5,419 bases of DNA from Candidatus Taylorbacteria bacterium RIFCSPHIGHO2_02_FULL_44_12 (GCA_001822575.1 MHRM01000010.1:1-5419), one strand, 5' to 3'; numbered from the stretch's first letter, positions 1-5,326 are shown. The notes: generated from the sequence alone by a model not told the origin. A program made the numbers and translations.

Positions 1-1280
1 ACCCAATTCTTTCTCTGTTGCCCAAAGTCTCTTTCGGATTCGAGTAAGGAGGCTTTTTCTCGCATGAGTAAATCTTTCTTTTGTAAATATGTGTCGCGTT
101 CAATATCACCATCTAAATATACCGAAACCAGTTTATCCATCTTTTCCTGATTTACTCGAATGCTTTCCTTGAGATTTTTGGCAACATCTCCTCTTTCTGA
201 AATTGACTCTTTTTCCCATTGCGTAATTCGTGTCTCCATTTTTTCAATTTCAGAAAGAGGAAGCGACACTGCTTGTAGCAGTGTTTGCAATTGTGTGGCA
301 AAAGCATTTTCTTGGAGGTATGACTGCGAACATACACCGTGCTTTTTGGTACAACGATAGTAGGTATATTTTGTGCCAAATCGGTTAGTCGCATATTGAG
401 CAGTGATCATACCTCCACATTCGCCACACTTTGCAAACCCAGTGAATACGAAGCCATGTGCCACCTTGCTTTTTCGTGGCTTCTTGCGAGTAGTGAGCAC
501 CTTCTGGACTGCTTCAAACAGTGTCGGAGAAAGTATTGGAGTAAAGCTTCCATTGTGCCACTCGTCACGATGTTTTATGAAGCCGAGGTATGCTCGGTTA
601 GTGAGCATACGAACAATGGAAGCTTTCGCTAGTGGCGTCTGGTGTGAAGTTATCATTCCTAAATCCGCCAAGTGTTTCGCCAATCCTTCTAGAGTGTAAA
701 TACCTTTTACGTACTCCTCGAACGCCCTCACTACAATTTTTGAGTAGACAGGATGGGGCTCAATAGTTTTCGTCTTTAAATTGTTTATATACCCATAGGG
801 GGCTTTCGTTAGCCATTCACCACGGCGAAGCTTTTGGCGGATTCCACGCTTCACATTTTCTACAAGATTATCAGAAAAATATTTACTCTGTCCAAACGCC
901 ACTTGCAACATGAATTTTCCTTGCGGAGTTGGCTCAAACCAGAACTGCGGAAAGCGCAAAGAGGCGATGGCGCCAGTATCTACGAGATAGATGATTTTAC
1001 CACCATCCACGCTATTACGAGCAAGACGATCCGGGTGCCAACATAGGATACCATTTGCCTCACCAGCCTCTATTTTCTCTATCATTCTGGCAAACTGTTC
1101 TCTTCCAGGAGTCTTTGCGCTTTTCGACTCGGTAAAAATCTCTTTTACTGTAATATTTTCTCTTTTCGCGTATTCCTCCAACTCAAAAAGTTGTGCCTCG
1201 ATAGACATTACTTGCTTGTCATCATCTTCTGTTGATTTTCTGGCGTAGAGAAAATATTTGTTCGGGTTTGAGTTGTTCAT
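1..1280 (-). CDS. Large serine recombinase (site-specific integrase/resolvase family), C-terminus cut by window edge
   Basis: Reverse-strand translation from ATG at 1280 is open for 426 codons to the window edge. Residues 12-17 read YARKST, the nucleophile motif with Arg14 and catalytic Ser16. The second active-site motif is at 84-89, DRLARN, with Arg85 and Arg88. The long hinge helix follows (about 123-150), then the recombinase domain with KAPYGY at 159-164. A zinc ribbon uses Cys285/Cys288 (CGEC) and Cys310/Cys317, and a charged coiled-coil-like stretch runs from about 342 to the edge. This order is that of large serine recombinases, which cut and rejoin DNA at att sites through a 5'-phosphoserine link. 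Such proteins are usually about 450-550 residues, so roughly the last 30-120 are missing. There is no Shine-Dalgarno site; a GTG at 1286 is an alternative start and an in-frame stop lies just upstream. A CATAAT -10-like box at 1295-1300 would give a nearly leaderless mRNA. It probably mobilises an element to the left, but whether it is an integrase or a transposase cannot be told. Confidence 0.95.
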   Translation of the reverse strand, partial: MNNSNPNKYFLYARKSTEDDDKQVMSIEAQLFELEEYAKRENITVKEIFTESKSAKTPGREQFARMIEKIEAGEANGILCWHPDRLARNSVDGGKIIYLVDTGAIASLRFPQFWFEPTPQGKFMLQVAFGQSKYFSDNLVENVKRGIRQKLRRGEWLTKAPYGYINNLKTKTIEPHPVYSKIVVRAFEEYVKGIYTLEGLAKHLADLGMITSHQTPLAKASIVRMLTNRAYLGFIKHRDEWHNGSFTPILSPTLFEAVQKVLTTRKKPRKSKVAHGFVFTGFAKCGECGGMITAQYATNRFGTKYTYYRCTKKHGVCSQSYLQENAFATQLQTLLQAVSLPLSEIEKMETRITQWEKESISERGDVAKNLKESIRVNQEKMDKLVSVYLDGDIERDTYLQKKDLLMREKASLLESERDFGQQRKNW

Positions 1281-1294
1281 ATCCACTGGGGCGA

Positions 1295-1300
1295 ATTATG
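1295..1300 (-). promoter_or_regulatory. Possible -10 box for the recombinase gene
   Basis: Read on the minus strand the hexamer is CATAAT, five of six matches to TATAAT. Transcription would begin near 1288, two bases before a GTG (1286) and eight before the ATG (1280). No convincing -35 is seen at 17 bases, so this is a weak call. Confidence 0.3.
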
Positions 1301-1311
1301 GGATTTAACAG

Positions 1312-1331
1312 CTTCCGCCATGGGCGGGAAG
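1312..1331. repeat. GC-rich inverted repeat between recombinase and tRNA-Glu
   Basis: CCGCC at 1315-1319 pairs perfectly with GGCGG at 1323-1327 around a 3-base ATG loop. The outer CTT (1312-1314) pairs with AAG (1329-1331), with G1328 bulged. It stands out against AT-rich surroundings. It could be an att-site half, a dispersed palindromic repeat, or a hairpin in the recombinase leader; the sequence alone does not decide. Confidence 0.6.
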
Positions 1332-1343
1332 GAAATAGATGTC

Positions 1344-1368
1344 GCGATTTTGGTGTCGGCAAAATCGC
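1344..1368. repeat. Perfect 8-bp inverted repeat upstream of recombinase
   Basis: GCGATTTT (1344-1351) and AAAATCGC (1361-1368) are exact inverted copies around the 9-base centre GGTGTCGGC. No clean T-tract follows on either strand, so a simple intrinsic terminator is not favoured. A dyad of this size just upstream of a serine recombinase gene could be part of an attachment site or an operator, which is inference from position. Confidence 0.65.
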
Positions 1369-1399
1369 TCCTCCATGCAGAAACTGAAAAAGTTTCGAT

Positions 1400-1474
1400 T
1401 GGTGACCCTACGGGGAATCGAACCCCGATTACCGCCTTGAAAAGGCGATGTCCTAGCCGTTAGACGATAGGGCC
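1400..1474 (-). tRNA. tRNA-Glu (anticodon TTC)
   Basis: The reverse strand folds as a complete cloverleaf. The acceptor stem GGCCCTA pairs with TAGGGTC including one G-T pair. The anticodon arm is TCGCC-TTTTCAA-GGCGG with anticodon TTC. The T arm is CGGGG-TTCGATT-CCCCG, and the discriminator is A followed by an encoded CCA ending at 1400. It decodes GAA and GAG. A short hairpin GAAAC/GTTTC with T-rich loop follows the 3' end (1380-1396) and may help 3'-end formation. The gene lies 5' of the recombinase and points at it, an arrangement often seen where elements insert at tRNA genes. Confidence 0.97.
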
Positions 1475-1610
1475 GATCTTAAATAAGAGATTGAATATTA
1501 AAAATCAAAAATACTAGATCAGCAGAACGAATATATCAAATAACAGCCTTTTATTCCAGCCCTACTTCTGAAAATACATAAAGAATGCTAGCATAAAAAT
1601 GTCAGACAAA

Positions 1611-1638
1611 TTATCAAATACTAGTAATTAACTATCAT
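1611..1638 (+). promoter_or_regulatory. Possible promoter of tRNA-Ser
   Basis: TTATCA (1611-1616, four of six to the -35 consensus) and TATCAT (1633-1638, five of six to the -10 consensus) are 16 bases apart. The predicted start lies at about 1645, four bases before the tRNA. The rest of 1475-1610 between the two divergent tRNA genes is AT-rich and shows no coding or other structure that I can support. Confidence 0.35.
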
Positions 1639-1648
1639 ATGGTGGCCC

Positions 1649-1735
1649 GGAGAGGTGGCTGAGTGGTCAAAAGCACCGCTCTCGAAAAGCGGCAGGCTCG
1701 CAAGAGTCTCGGGAGTTCGAATCTCCCCCTCTCCG
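1649..1735 (+). tRNA. tRNA-Ser (anticodon CGA)
   Basis: The acceptor stem GGAGAGG pairs with CCTCTCC and the discriminator is G at 1735. The anticodon arm CCGCT-CTCGAAA-AGCGG carries anticodon CGA. A long variable arm (GGCTC with GAGTC around GCAA) marks it as a class II, serine-type tRNA. The T arm is GGGAG-TTCGAAT-CTCCC. CCA is not encoded (the gene is followed by CAAT), unlike the neighbouring tRNA-Glu, so a CCA-adding enzyme would be needed. It decodes UCG. Confidence 0.97.
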
Positions 1736-1770
1736 CAATTTTTCGAAAAGGGTTTCAGAACCAAAAATTG
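1736..1770 (+). terminator. Stem-loop directly after tRNA-Ser, possible terminator or processing signal
   Basis: CAATTTTT (1736-1743) is exactly complementary to AAAAATTG (1763-1770). Inside it GGTT (1751-1754) pairs with AACC (1759-1762) around TCAG, stacking on the outer stem with CGAAAAG (1744-1750) bulged. It begins at the first base after the discriminator. It is not a classic GC stem plus T-tract, though the T run at 1739-1743 follows the tRNA acceptor stem. Its role is inferred from position. Confidence 0.45.
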
Positions 1771-1820
1771 GGAATTGTCGGTGCCCGCAATGCTTGCTTG
1801 TTCTTTACAATCATCTTTTC

Positions 1821-1829
1821 TGGTATAAT
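1821..1829 (+). promoter_or_regulatory. Extended -10 promoter of the SocA-like operon
   Basis: TGG-TATAAT is a perfect -10 hexamer with the upstream TG of an extended -10 element. A TTTACA at 1804-1809 resembles a -35 but is only 14 bases away, so the extended -10 probably carries the promoter. The predicted start is near 1836, where a GTG in the reading frame of the next gene lies. Confidence 0.7.
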
Positions 1830-2312
1830 ATGTGCGTGACTAATCGCCTTATTAAATCTCCATATGGAGCAGATAATGTTGCTAAATATTTGATATATTT
1901 GGCTTCTAAGGCATTTGTGGGCGATAACAAAGAGCGTGAAGGTATTACCAATTTGAAGCTCCAAAAGATCCTCTATTTTGCCCAAGCATACTATCTAGCG
2001 AAATTAGGTAAACCACTTTTTTCTGATCCTATTGAGGCATGGGATTATGGACCTGTTGTTCCGAGCGTGTATCATGCATACAAATCAAAAGGTAGCAATC
2101 CAATTATTCTAGAAAATGACCAGTCACATATTTCTGATGAAGATAAGGAATCAATAAATAAAATTTGGGACACTTTTGGAGGATATTCTGCAAGCAAACT
2201 TGTCGATATTGCTCATGCTCATAATCCTTGGAAAGAAGCCAATTCTTCTGCAAACAAAATTATTTCGCATAAAGCGATCACAGATTATTACAGTTTATTA
2301 CTAAATAAATAG
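1830..2312 (+). CDS. SocA/Panacea (DUF4065) domain protein, putative antitoxin
   Basis: Recognised from the signature (numbering from ATG 1830) ITNLKLQKILYFAQAYYLA at 39-57, then PLFSDPIEAWDYGPVVPSVY at 62-81. This is the conserved core of DUF4065/Panacea proteins. Family members include SocA of Caulobacter, an adaptor that delivers the toxin SocB to ClpXP, and PanA antitoxins that directly neutralise many unrelated toxins. At 160 residues it has the usual single-domain length, and no DNA-binding extension is obvious. A TTG start at 1794 would place the start upstream of the TATAAT promoter and is unlikely. ATG 1830 touches the -10 box, so a leaderless start at GTG 1836 (158 residues) is equally plausible. 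The gene downstream begins 32 bases after the TAG stop and is the presumed partner. The antitoxin role is inferred from family and context. Confidence 0.88.
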   Translation: MCVTNRLIKSPYGADNVAKYLIYLASKAFVGDNKEREGITNLKLQKILYFAQAYYLAKLGKPLFSDPIEAWDYGPVVPSVYHAYKSKGSNPIILENDQSHISDEDKESINKIWDTFGGYSASKLVDIAHAHNPWKEANSSANKIISHKAITDYYSLLLNK

Positions 2313-2334
2313 GCCCGTGGGGTCATATGGATAT

Positions 2335-2340
2335 GGAGGG
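2335..2340 (+). promoter_or_regulatory. Ribosome binding site of the putative toxin gene
   Basis: GGAGGG lies four bases before ATG 2345. It is the strongest Shine-Dalgarno site on the plus strand here and decides for this start over the in-frame ATGs at 2327 and 2333, the second of which overlaps it. Confidence 0.75.
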
Positions 2341-2344
2341 AACG

Positions 2345-2731
2345 ATGACCCCCAGCAAGTTTGATTTCCAGTATGCCGAATCCACGGTCATTTTTTCTAT
2401 ATGTGATTGTTCGCTGGATAAAAAATATTCTTTCTATATTCTCTCAAGAAAACAAGCTGAGCGATTTATTAGTAGGTTGCGACACATTGAAAAATTGACA
2501 TGGAAGCAGTTCATGGCGATGGATCGGGAACATGGTGTTACGCTTGAAAAAAGAGGCTCGGAGAGTTTCGATATGATTGACGGACAAAATACTTCGGCGA
2601 GTAAACTGATTGAACAGTATTACTATCATTTTCGAGTTGAGCAAAAAGGAGTTTTCCGAATATTCGGTTATCAGCGTAGGCAATTTTTCTGCATCACCCA
2701 TATTGATTCGTCAGGGAAAATACATCATTAA
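2345..2731 (+). CDS. Unrecognised 128-aa protein, candidate RelE-like toxin paired with the SocA-like protein
   Basis: I cannot assign a family with confidence. The protein is soluble and basic, without signal peptide or membrane segment. Visible parts are a possible helical stretch (about 34-50, rich in Arg/Lys), a LTWKQFMAMDREHG segment at about 51-64, and a C-terminal beta-like run ending FRIFGYQRRQFFCITHID. That ending resembles the last strands of RelE/ParE/HigB-fold toxins, where alternating hydrophobic and basic residues lead to a final I-D-x-x-x-x-I pattern. Panacea-domain antitoxins usually sit directly upstream of their toxin, which is exactly the layout here (32-base gap). The good Shine-Dalgarno site contrasts with the antitoxin's lack of one. 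The toxin call is inference; it could also be another kind of SocA partner or an unrelated small protein. Confidence 0.75.
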   Translation: MTPSKFDFQYAESTVIFSICDCSLDKKYSFYILSRKQAERFISRLRHIEKLTWKQFMAMDREHGVTLEKRGSESFDMIDGQNTSASKLIEQYYYHFRVEQKGVFRIFGYQRRQFFCITHIDSSGKIHH

Positions 2732-2744
2732 GATTTGAACAAAA

Positions 2745-3308
2745 ATGTTCCACCCCAAACATCGCAAACCCATATTATGGACAGCCATTATTTTGTTGGC
2801 CTTACTTTGTCTTTTTTTGTTTTGGAAGGGGATGTCGGATATTTCAGGGGCAAAAAACAAATGGAAGACAAGCCCAGAGATAGCTATAGATCAAAAACTT
2901 TTTTATCCCGTGACAGATGTCTTGGACGGCGACACATTCAAGGTAAAAATAAATAATAAAACTATTACAGTTCGCTTGCTTGGTGTTGATACGCCGGAGA
3001 CAGTTGATCCAAGCAAACCAGCCCAGTGTTTTGGTCCCGAAGCATCCGATCAAACCAAGACCCTCCTTTCTGGTCATAGCGTCCGACTAGTCTTTGAAAC
3101 CAAACGCGAGCGTCGTGATAAATATGGTCGTTATCTCGTTTATGCCTATCGAGATGACGGTTTGTTCTTGAATGAAACTCTACTTCAGAGTGGTTTTGCC
3201 AGGGAATATACCTACGGTTCAGCTTATAGTTTTCAACTCCATTTTAGAAAAACTGAACAGTCGGCAAGGGCAAACAGTATCGGACTGTGGAGTGCCTGTG
3301 GAAAATGA
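2745..3308 (+). CDS. Membrane-anchored thermonuclease (staphylococcal nuclease homologue)
   Basis: 187 residues. A basic N-terminus is followed by one hydrophobic segment at about 10-27, likely an uncleaved signal anchor, leaving the enzyme outside the membrane. The SNase domain spans about 54-184. Equivalents of the staphylococcal nuclease active site are all present: Asp63 in VLDGDTF (59-65), Arg77, Asp82, Thr83 and Glu85 in VRLLGVDTPE (76-85), and Arg129 in DKYGRYLVY (125-133). It should therefore be an active calcium-dependent phosphodiesterase on DNA and RNA. Cys95 and Cys185 are the only cysteines of the exported domain and may form a disulfide. It starts 13 bases after the putative toxin gene and has no good Shine-Dalgarno site, so it probably shares that transcript. 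A role in degrading environmental DNA for nucleotide salvage is plausible but inferred. Confidence 0.93.
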   Translation: MFHPKHRKPILWTAIILLALLCLFLFWKGMSDISGAKNKWKTSPEIAIDQKLFYPVTDVLDGDTFKVKINNKTITVRLLGVDTPETVDPSKPAQCFGPEASDQTKTLLSGHSVRLVFETKRERRDKYGRYLVYAYRDDGLFLNETLLQSGFAREYTYGSAYSFQLHFRKTEQSARANSIGLWSACGK

Positions 3309-3331
3309 TGATTGATGTTCCAAAATCATTT
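3309..3331 (+). other. Weak stem after nuclease gene, no clear terminator in the 142-base gap
   Basis: AAATGAT (3303-3309, overlapping the stop) can pair with ATCATTT (3325-3331) across a 15-base loop, but no T-tract follows. A run of six T at 3360-3365 is not preceded by a hairpin. The gap up to 3450 otherwise contains AT-rich sequence and the promoter of the next gene. Confidence 0.25.
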
Positions 3332-3407
3332 CAGTAAATCTTTGCCGGATCTTGAATAGTTTTTTATTGGATATTTATATATTTCTACCCGTAATTTTAT
3401 TGGTCAT

Positions 3408-3416
3408 TGTTATAGT
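3408..3416 (+). promoter_or_regulatory. Extended -10 promoter of the pseudopilin gene
   Basis: TGT-TATAGT is an extended -10 with five of six matches. The predicted start is near 3423, giving a leader of about 28 bases before ATG 3451. No -35 is convincing. Confidence 0.5.
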
Positions 3417-3450
3417 GTATTTATTATCAGAATAAGAAAATATATGTATC

Positions 3451-3993
3451 ATGAATACACAACGCACTCGTGTCCTTATGTCCACCCGTCGGCGTATCCG
3501 TCGCGCCAAGCCCTATGTTATGCCGGAGGTTCTTTCCAAGCGAGATGGCTTTACCCTCATAGAGGTCTTGGTCGTCATCGGCATCATTGCCATATTGGCT
3601 GCCATTGTTCTGGTTGCAGTCAATCCGGCTAGACAATTCAAACTAGCTCGTGATTCCCAGCGTACCAGTAATGTTAACGCTCTCCTCAATGCTGTCCATC
3701 AAAATATGGCTGAACACCGAGGAACGCTGGTCTGTGAGGGAGTAGTCAGAGATATTCCGGCCACAGCTACCGAGGTCAAAAGCACCAGTCCTTCGGGAGG
3801 TCCAGGAGACATTGCCCAATGTTTGGTGCCTGATTATCTTTCGTCCTTGCCATTTGACCCTTCCATGGCCGGAGCCCATTTCACCGATATCACCGACTAT
3901 TCTACTGGCTATGAATTGTGGCGTGACAGTAGTGGTCGTATTACCGCAAGTTCCACTGGTGAATTGAGTCCTAGTATATCGGTTACACGATAG
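3451..3993 (+). CDS. Type IV pseudopilin-like protein with N-terminal methylation (prepilin) motif
   Basis: The prepilin peptidase motif is at 33-39, G|FTLIEV, with cleavage after Gly33 and Glu38 as the conserved +5 glutamate. The hydrophobic helix runs 34-57, then ARDSQR at 66-71 and a helix to about 87, as in PilA/PulG-type subunits. The C-terminal region (95-180) is short and has Cys95 and Cys124, which might form a disulfide, and the YLSSLPFDP segment common in pseudopilins. It would be a subunit of a type IV pilus or pseudopilus. The leader from ATG 3451 is unusually long (33 residues) and has ten basic residues. ATG 3478 (24-residue leader) or ATG 3520 (10-residue leader MPEVLSKRDG) would be more typical, but none of the three has a clear ribosome binding site. 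No prepilin peptidase or pilus ATPase gene is in the window. Confidence 0.9.
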   Translation: MNTQRTRVLMSTRRRIRRAKPYVMPEVLSKRDGFTLIEVLVVIGIIAILAAIVLVAVNPARQFKLARDSQRTSNVNALLNAVHQNMAEHRGTLVCEGVVRDIPATATEVKSTSPSGGPGDIAQCLVPDYLSSLPFDPSMAGAHFTDITDYSTGYELWRDSSGRITASSTGELSPSISVTR

Positions 3994-3999
3994 CATATG

Positions 4000-4008
4000 T
4001 GTTAAAGT
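4000..4008 (+). promoter_or_regulatory. Possible extended -10 for the peptidase gene
   Basis: TGT-TAAAGT has the TG element and four of six -10 matches. It would start transcription at about 4015, the A of the chosen ATG. It lies in the 21-base gap after the pilin gene, so read-through from upstream is the alternative. Confidence 0.3.
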
Positions 4009-4014
4009 TAATGG

Positions 4015-4962
4015 ATGCATCCGTCGCGTAATGTTATTCTGATAGCCTGCATATGTTTGGCCATGGTGGGTATTGCCGCTGGTATCAAGGGGGCGCGATC
4101 CCAAACAATTAATCCTCCAGAGCTATCAACCAAAAAACAACCTATAACTATTCCGACGGCTGTGGAGCATTCATTTTTTGAAGATGGCTCAGCGGAAGCG
4201 GCTCTTCCTCCCACCAACTATCCTACTATCAATCCAGATGGTATCGGCGCCAAAGCCTATATAGTTGGGGATCTAGAAACGGATTTGATCTATCTTGAGC
4301 GCAATAGCGGATCGGTATTGCCAGTGGCTTCCATGTCAAAACTTCTGACTGCTTTGGTAGTCTTGGACAATCTCTCATCCACTACAACTATTCAAATTGG
4401 TTCTGATCAATCTGCTTTGCCGGATATTAGCGGCATTCATCCTGGAGAAAAATTCATGGTTAGCGAGCTCTTGTATCCACTGCTTATTAGTTCGTCAAAT
4501 AGAGCGGCCGAAGCATTGGCTTCATTCAAAGACAGACCAAATTTCATGGAATTGATGCGCGGTTATGCTCTGGAGATCGGTCTTCCAGCTTCATATTTTG
4601 CCGATCCTAGCGGCATTAGTCCGGATAACAGAGCCTCGGCTCGTGGGATATTGGCTTTTGCCAAATATCTCTATATTTCTCGACCAGATATTTTGACGAT
4701 TACCAGGATACCATTCATGGCTATTTCAACCACTAGCGAGCACGATGCTCATGATTTTATCAGCACACATCCTTTTGCCAAGGATGAGCGTTTTGTTGGC
4801 GGCAAAACTGGCCGGACTGTGGCTGCTGGAGAAACTATGATGACCATACTGCTTCTTGGGGACAGACCTATCGCCATTATTGTTCTGGGTTCAGAGATCG
4901 GTGGCAGGGAAGGGGATACGAGATTGTTGCTAGATAGGGTTAAAAACATACTTGATAAATGA
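4015..4962 (+). CDS. S11-family serine peptidase, D-alanyl-D-alanine carboxypeptidase-like
   Basis: 315 residues. A hydrophobic segment at about 7-24 is a signal peptide or anchor, followed by a Pro/Thr-rich linker to about 76. The penicillin-binding catalytic domain has the three motifs in order and at normal spacing: S106-M-S-K109 (nucleophile and general base), S160-S-N162 (the SxN motif), and K264-T-G266. DPSGIS at 197-202 is also typical of the S11 family. Such enzymes remove the terminal D-Ala from peptidoglycan stem peptides and limit cross-linking, acting outside the membrane. There is no long C-terminal amphipathic anchor as in DacA/DacC, so attachment would be through the N-terminus. 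The gene follows the pilin by 21 bases in the same direction. ATG 4015 keeps the signal segment; an overlapping ATG at 4011 opens only six codons in another frame. The next gene is convergent. Confidence 0.92.
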   Translation: MHPSRNVILIACICLAMVGIAAGIKGARSQTINPPELSTKKQPITIPTAVEHSFFEDGSAEAALPPTNYPTINPDGIGAKAYIVGDLETDLIYLERNSGSVLPVASMSKLLTALVVLDNLSSTTTIQIGSDQSALPDISGIHPGEKFMVSELLYPLLISSSNRAAEALASFKDRPNFMELMRGYALEIGLPASYFADPSGISPDNRASARGILAFAKYLYISRPDILTITRIPFMAISTTSEHDAHDFISTHPFAKDERFVGGKTGRTVAAGETMMTILLLGDRPIAIIVLGSEIGGREGDTRLLLDRVKNILDK

Positions 4963-5010
4963 CTTTTCAAGTCCATAAAAACCTGCGCGATGGGTCTCTA
5001 GGAATAATTC

Positions 5011-5043
5011 AAAAAGGTTCGCCCGAGGATTATCTCTCGGGCG
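5011..5043 (-). terminator. Intrinsic terminator of the small minus-strand gene
   Basis: CGCCCGAG (5020-5027) pairs exactly with CTCGGGCG (5036-5043) around an 8-base loop. Read on the minus strand the hairpin is followed by AACC and five T (5011-5015). It starts eight bases beyond the stop codon at 5052. The plus strand has no T-tract after the stem, so it works in one direction, although the stem may also slow plus-strand read-through from the peptidase gene. Confidence 0.8.
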
Positions 5044-5051
5044 TGTTGCAG

Positions 5052-5306
5052 TTAGAGACTTGTTATAAGATGGGAGATGGTGCGGATTACATCACAGGCG
5101 CTCTGGCGACGCTCTTGATGTATAGGAGAAATACGTATCACGCACTCGAATGTGCCATTTCTCTTTGCGGTCACGCTGTAATTCAGATCGCAGCCAAGCA
5201 GTCTGATAGCGTCTCGCACACCCAAAGCTGCTTTCTCGGTTTGATCAACGATCACCATCCTTACTCCTTCCCCTCTGACTATTTTTCGACATATTTCTTC
5301 TATCAT
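5052..5306 (-). CDS. Small hypothetical protein (84 aa), family not recognised
   Basis: I do not recognise this protein. ATG 5306 is chosen because AGAAAGG (5313-5319) lies six bases upstream; the in-frame ATG 5336 lies upstream of the predicted transcription start. There is no membrane segment or signal peptide. The composition suggests a compact alpha/beta fold: a helix (1-11), a strand VRMVIVD, a helix around TEKAALGVRDAIRLLG, two strands NYSVTAKRNGTFECVIRIS, and a closing helix with several Arg residues. Reality is supported by a promoter, a ribosome binding site and a terminator, all on the minus strand. An overlapping plus-strand frame (4959-5321) touches the peptidase stop with ATGA but is rich in Cys and His and lacks such signals. 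Function is unknown. Confidence 0.7.
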   Translation of the reverse strand: MIEEICRKIVRGEGVRMVIVDQTEKAALGVRDAIRLLGCDLNYSVTAKRNGTFECVIRISPIHQERRQSACDVIRTISHLITSL

Positions 5307-5312
5307 AAGGGG

Positions 5313-5319
5313 CCTTTCT
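5313..5319 (-). promoter_or_regulatory. Ribosome binding site of the small minus-strand gene
   Basis: On the minus strand AGAAAGG precedes ATG 5306 by six bases. It lies just inside the predicted mRNA start near 5320, leaving a 5' leader of about 14 bases. Confidence 0.6.
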
Positions 5320-5326
5320 AACCCAA

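Noticed and set aside
152..394. Minus-strand 80-residue frame within the recombinase gene
   Set aside because: It is an out-of-frame shadow of the zinc-ribbon and coiled-coil region of the recombinase.
1220..1360. Short minus-strand frame starting at a TTG behind GGAGGAG in the recombinase leader
   Set aside because: It begins with a rare start codon, crosses both palindromes, overlaps the recombinase start in another frame and gives a Pro/Arg-rich product without features; probably chance.
1794..1829. TTG start at 1794 for the SocA-like gene, adding 12 residues
   Set aside because: The added codons overlap a perfect TGGTATAAT promoter and lie upstream of the predicted transcription start; the domain alignment does not need them.
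1281..1830. Duplicated tRNA fragment that would mark attL/attR inside the window
   Set aside because: No direct repeat of the tRNA-Glu or tRNA-Ser 3' ends was found; the shared CGAAAAG near 1682 and 1744 is only seven bases and not at matching tRNA positions.
3495..4027. ATCCGTCGCG occurring in the pilin leader and again at the peptidase start
   Set aside because: A ten-base coincidence inside two coding regions with no extension on either side.
4011..4031. Six-codon upstream frame from ATG 4011 overlapping the peptidase start
   Set aside because: Too short to support and lacks a ribosome binding site; its ATG is explained by the base composition of the start region.
4959..5321. Plus-strand open frame joined to the peptidase stop by ATGA
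   Set aside because: It is antisense to the small minus-strand gene, which has promoter, ribosome binding site and terminator. The plus product is rich in Cys and His with no recognisable domain, and no Shine-Dalgarno is seen.
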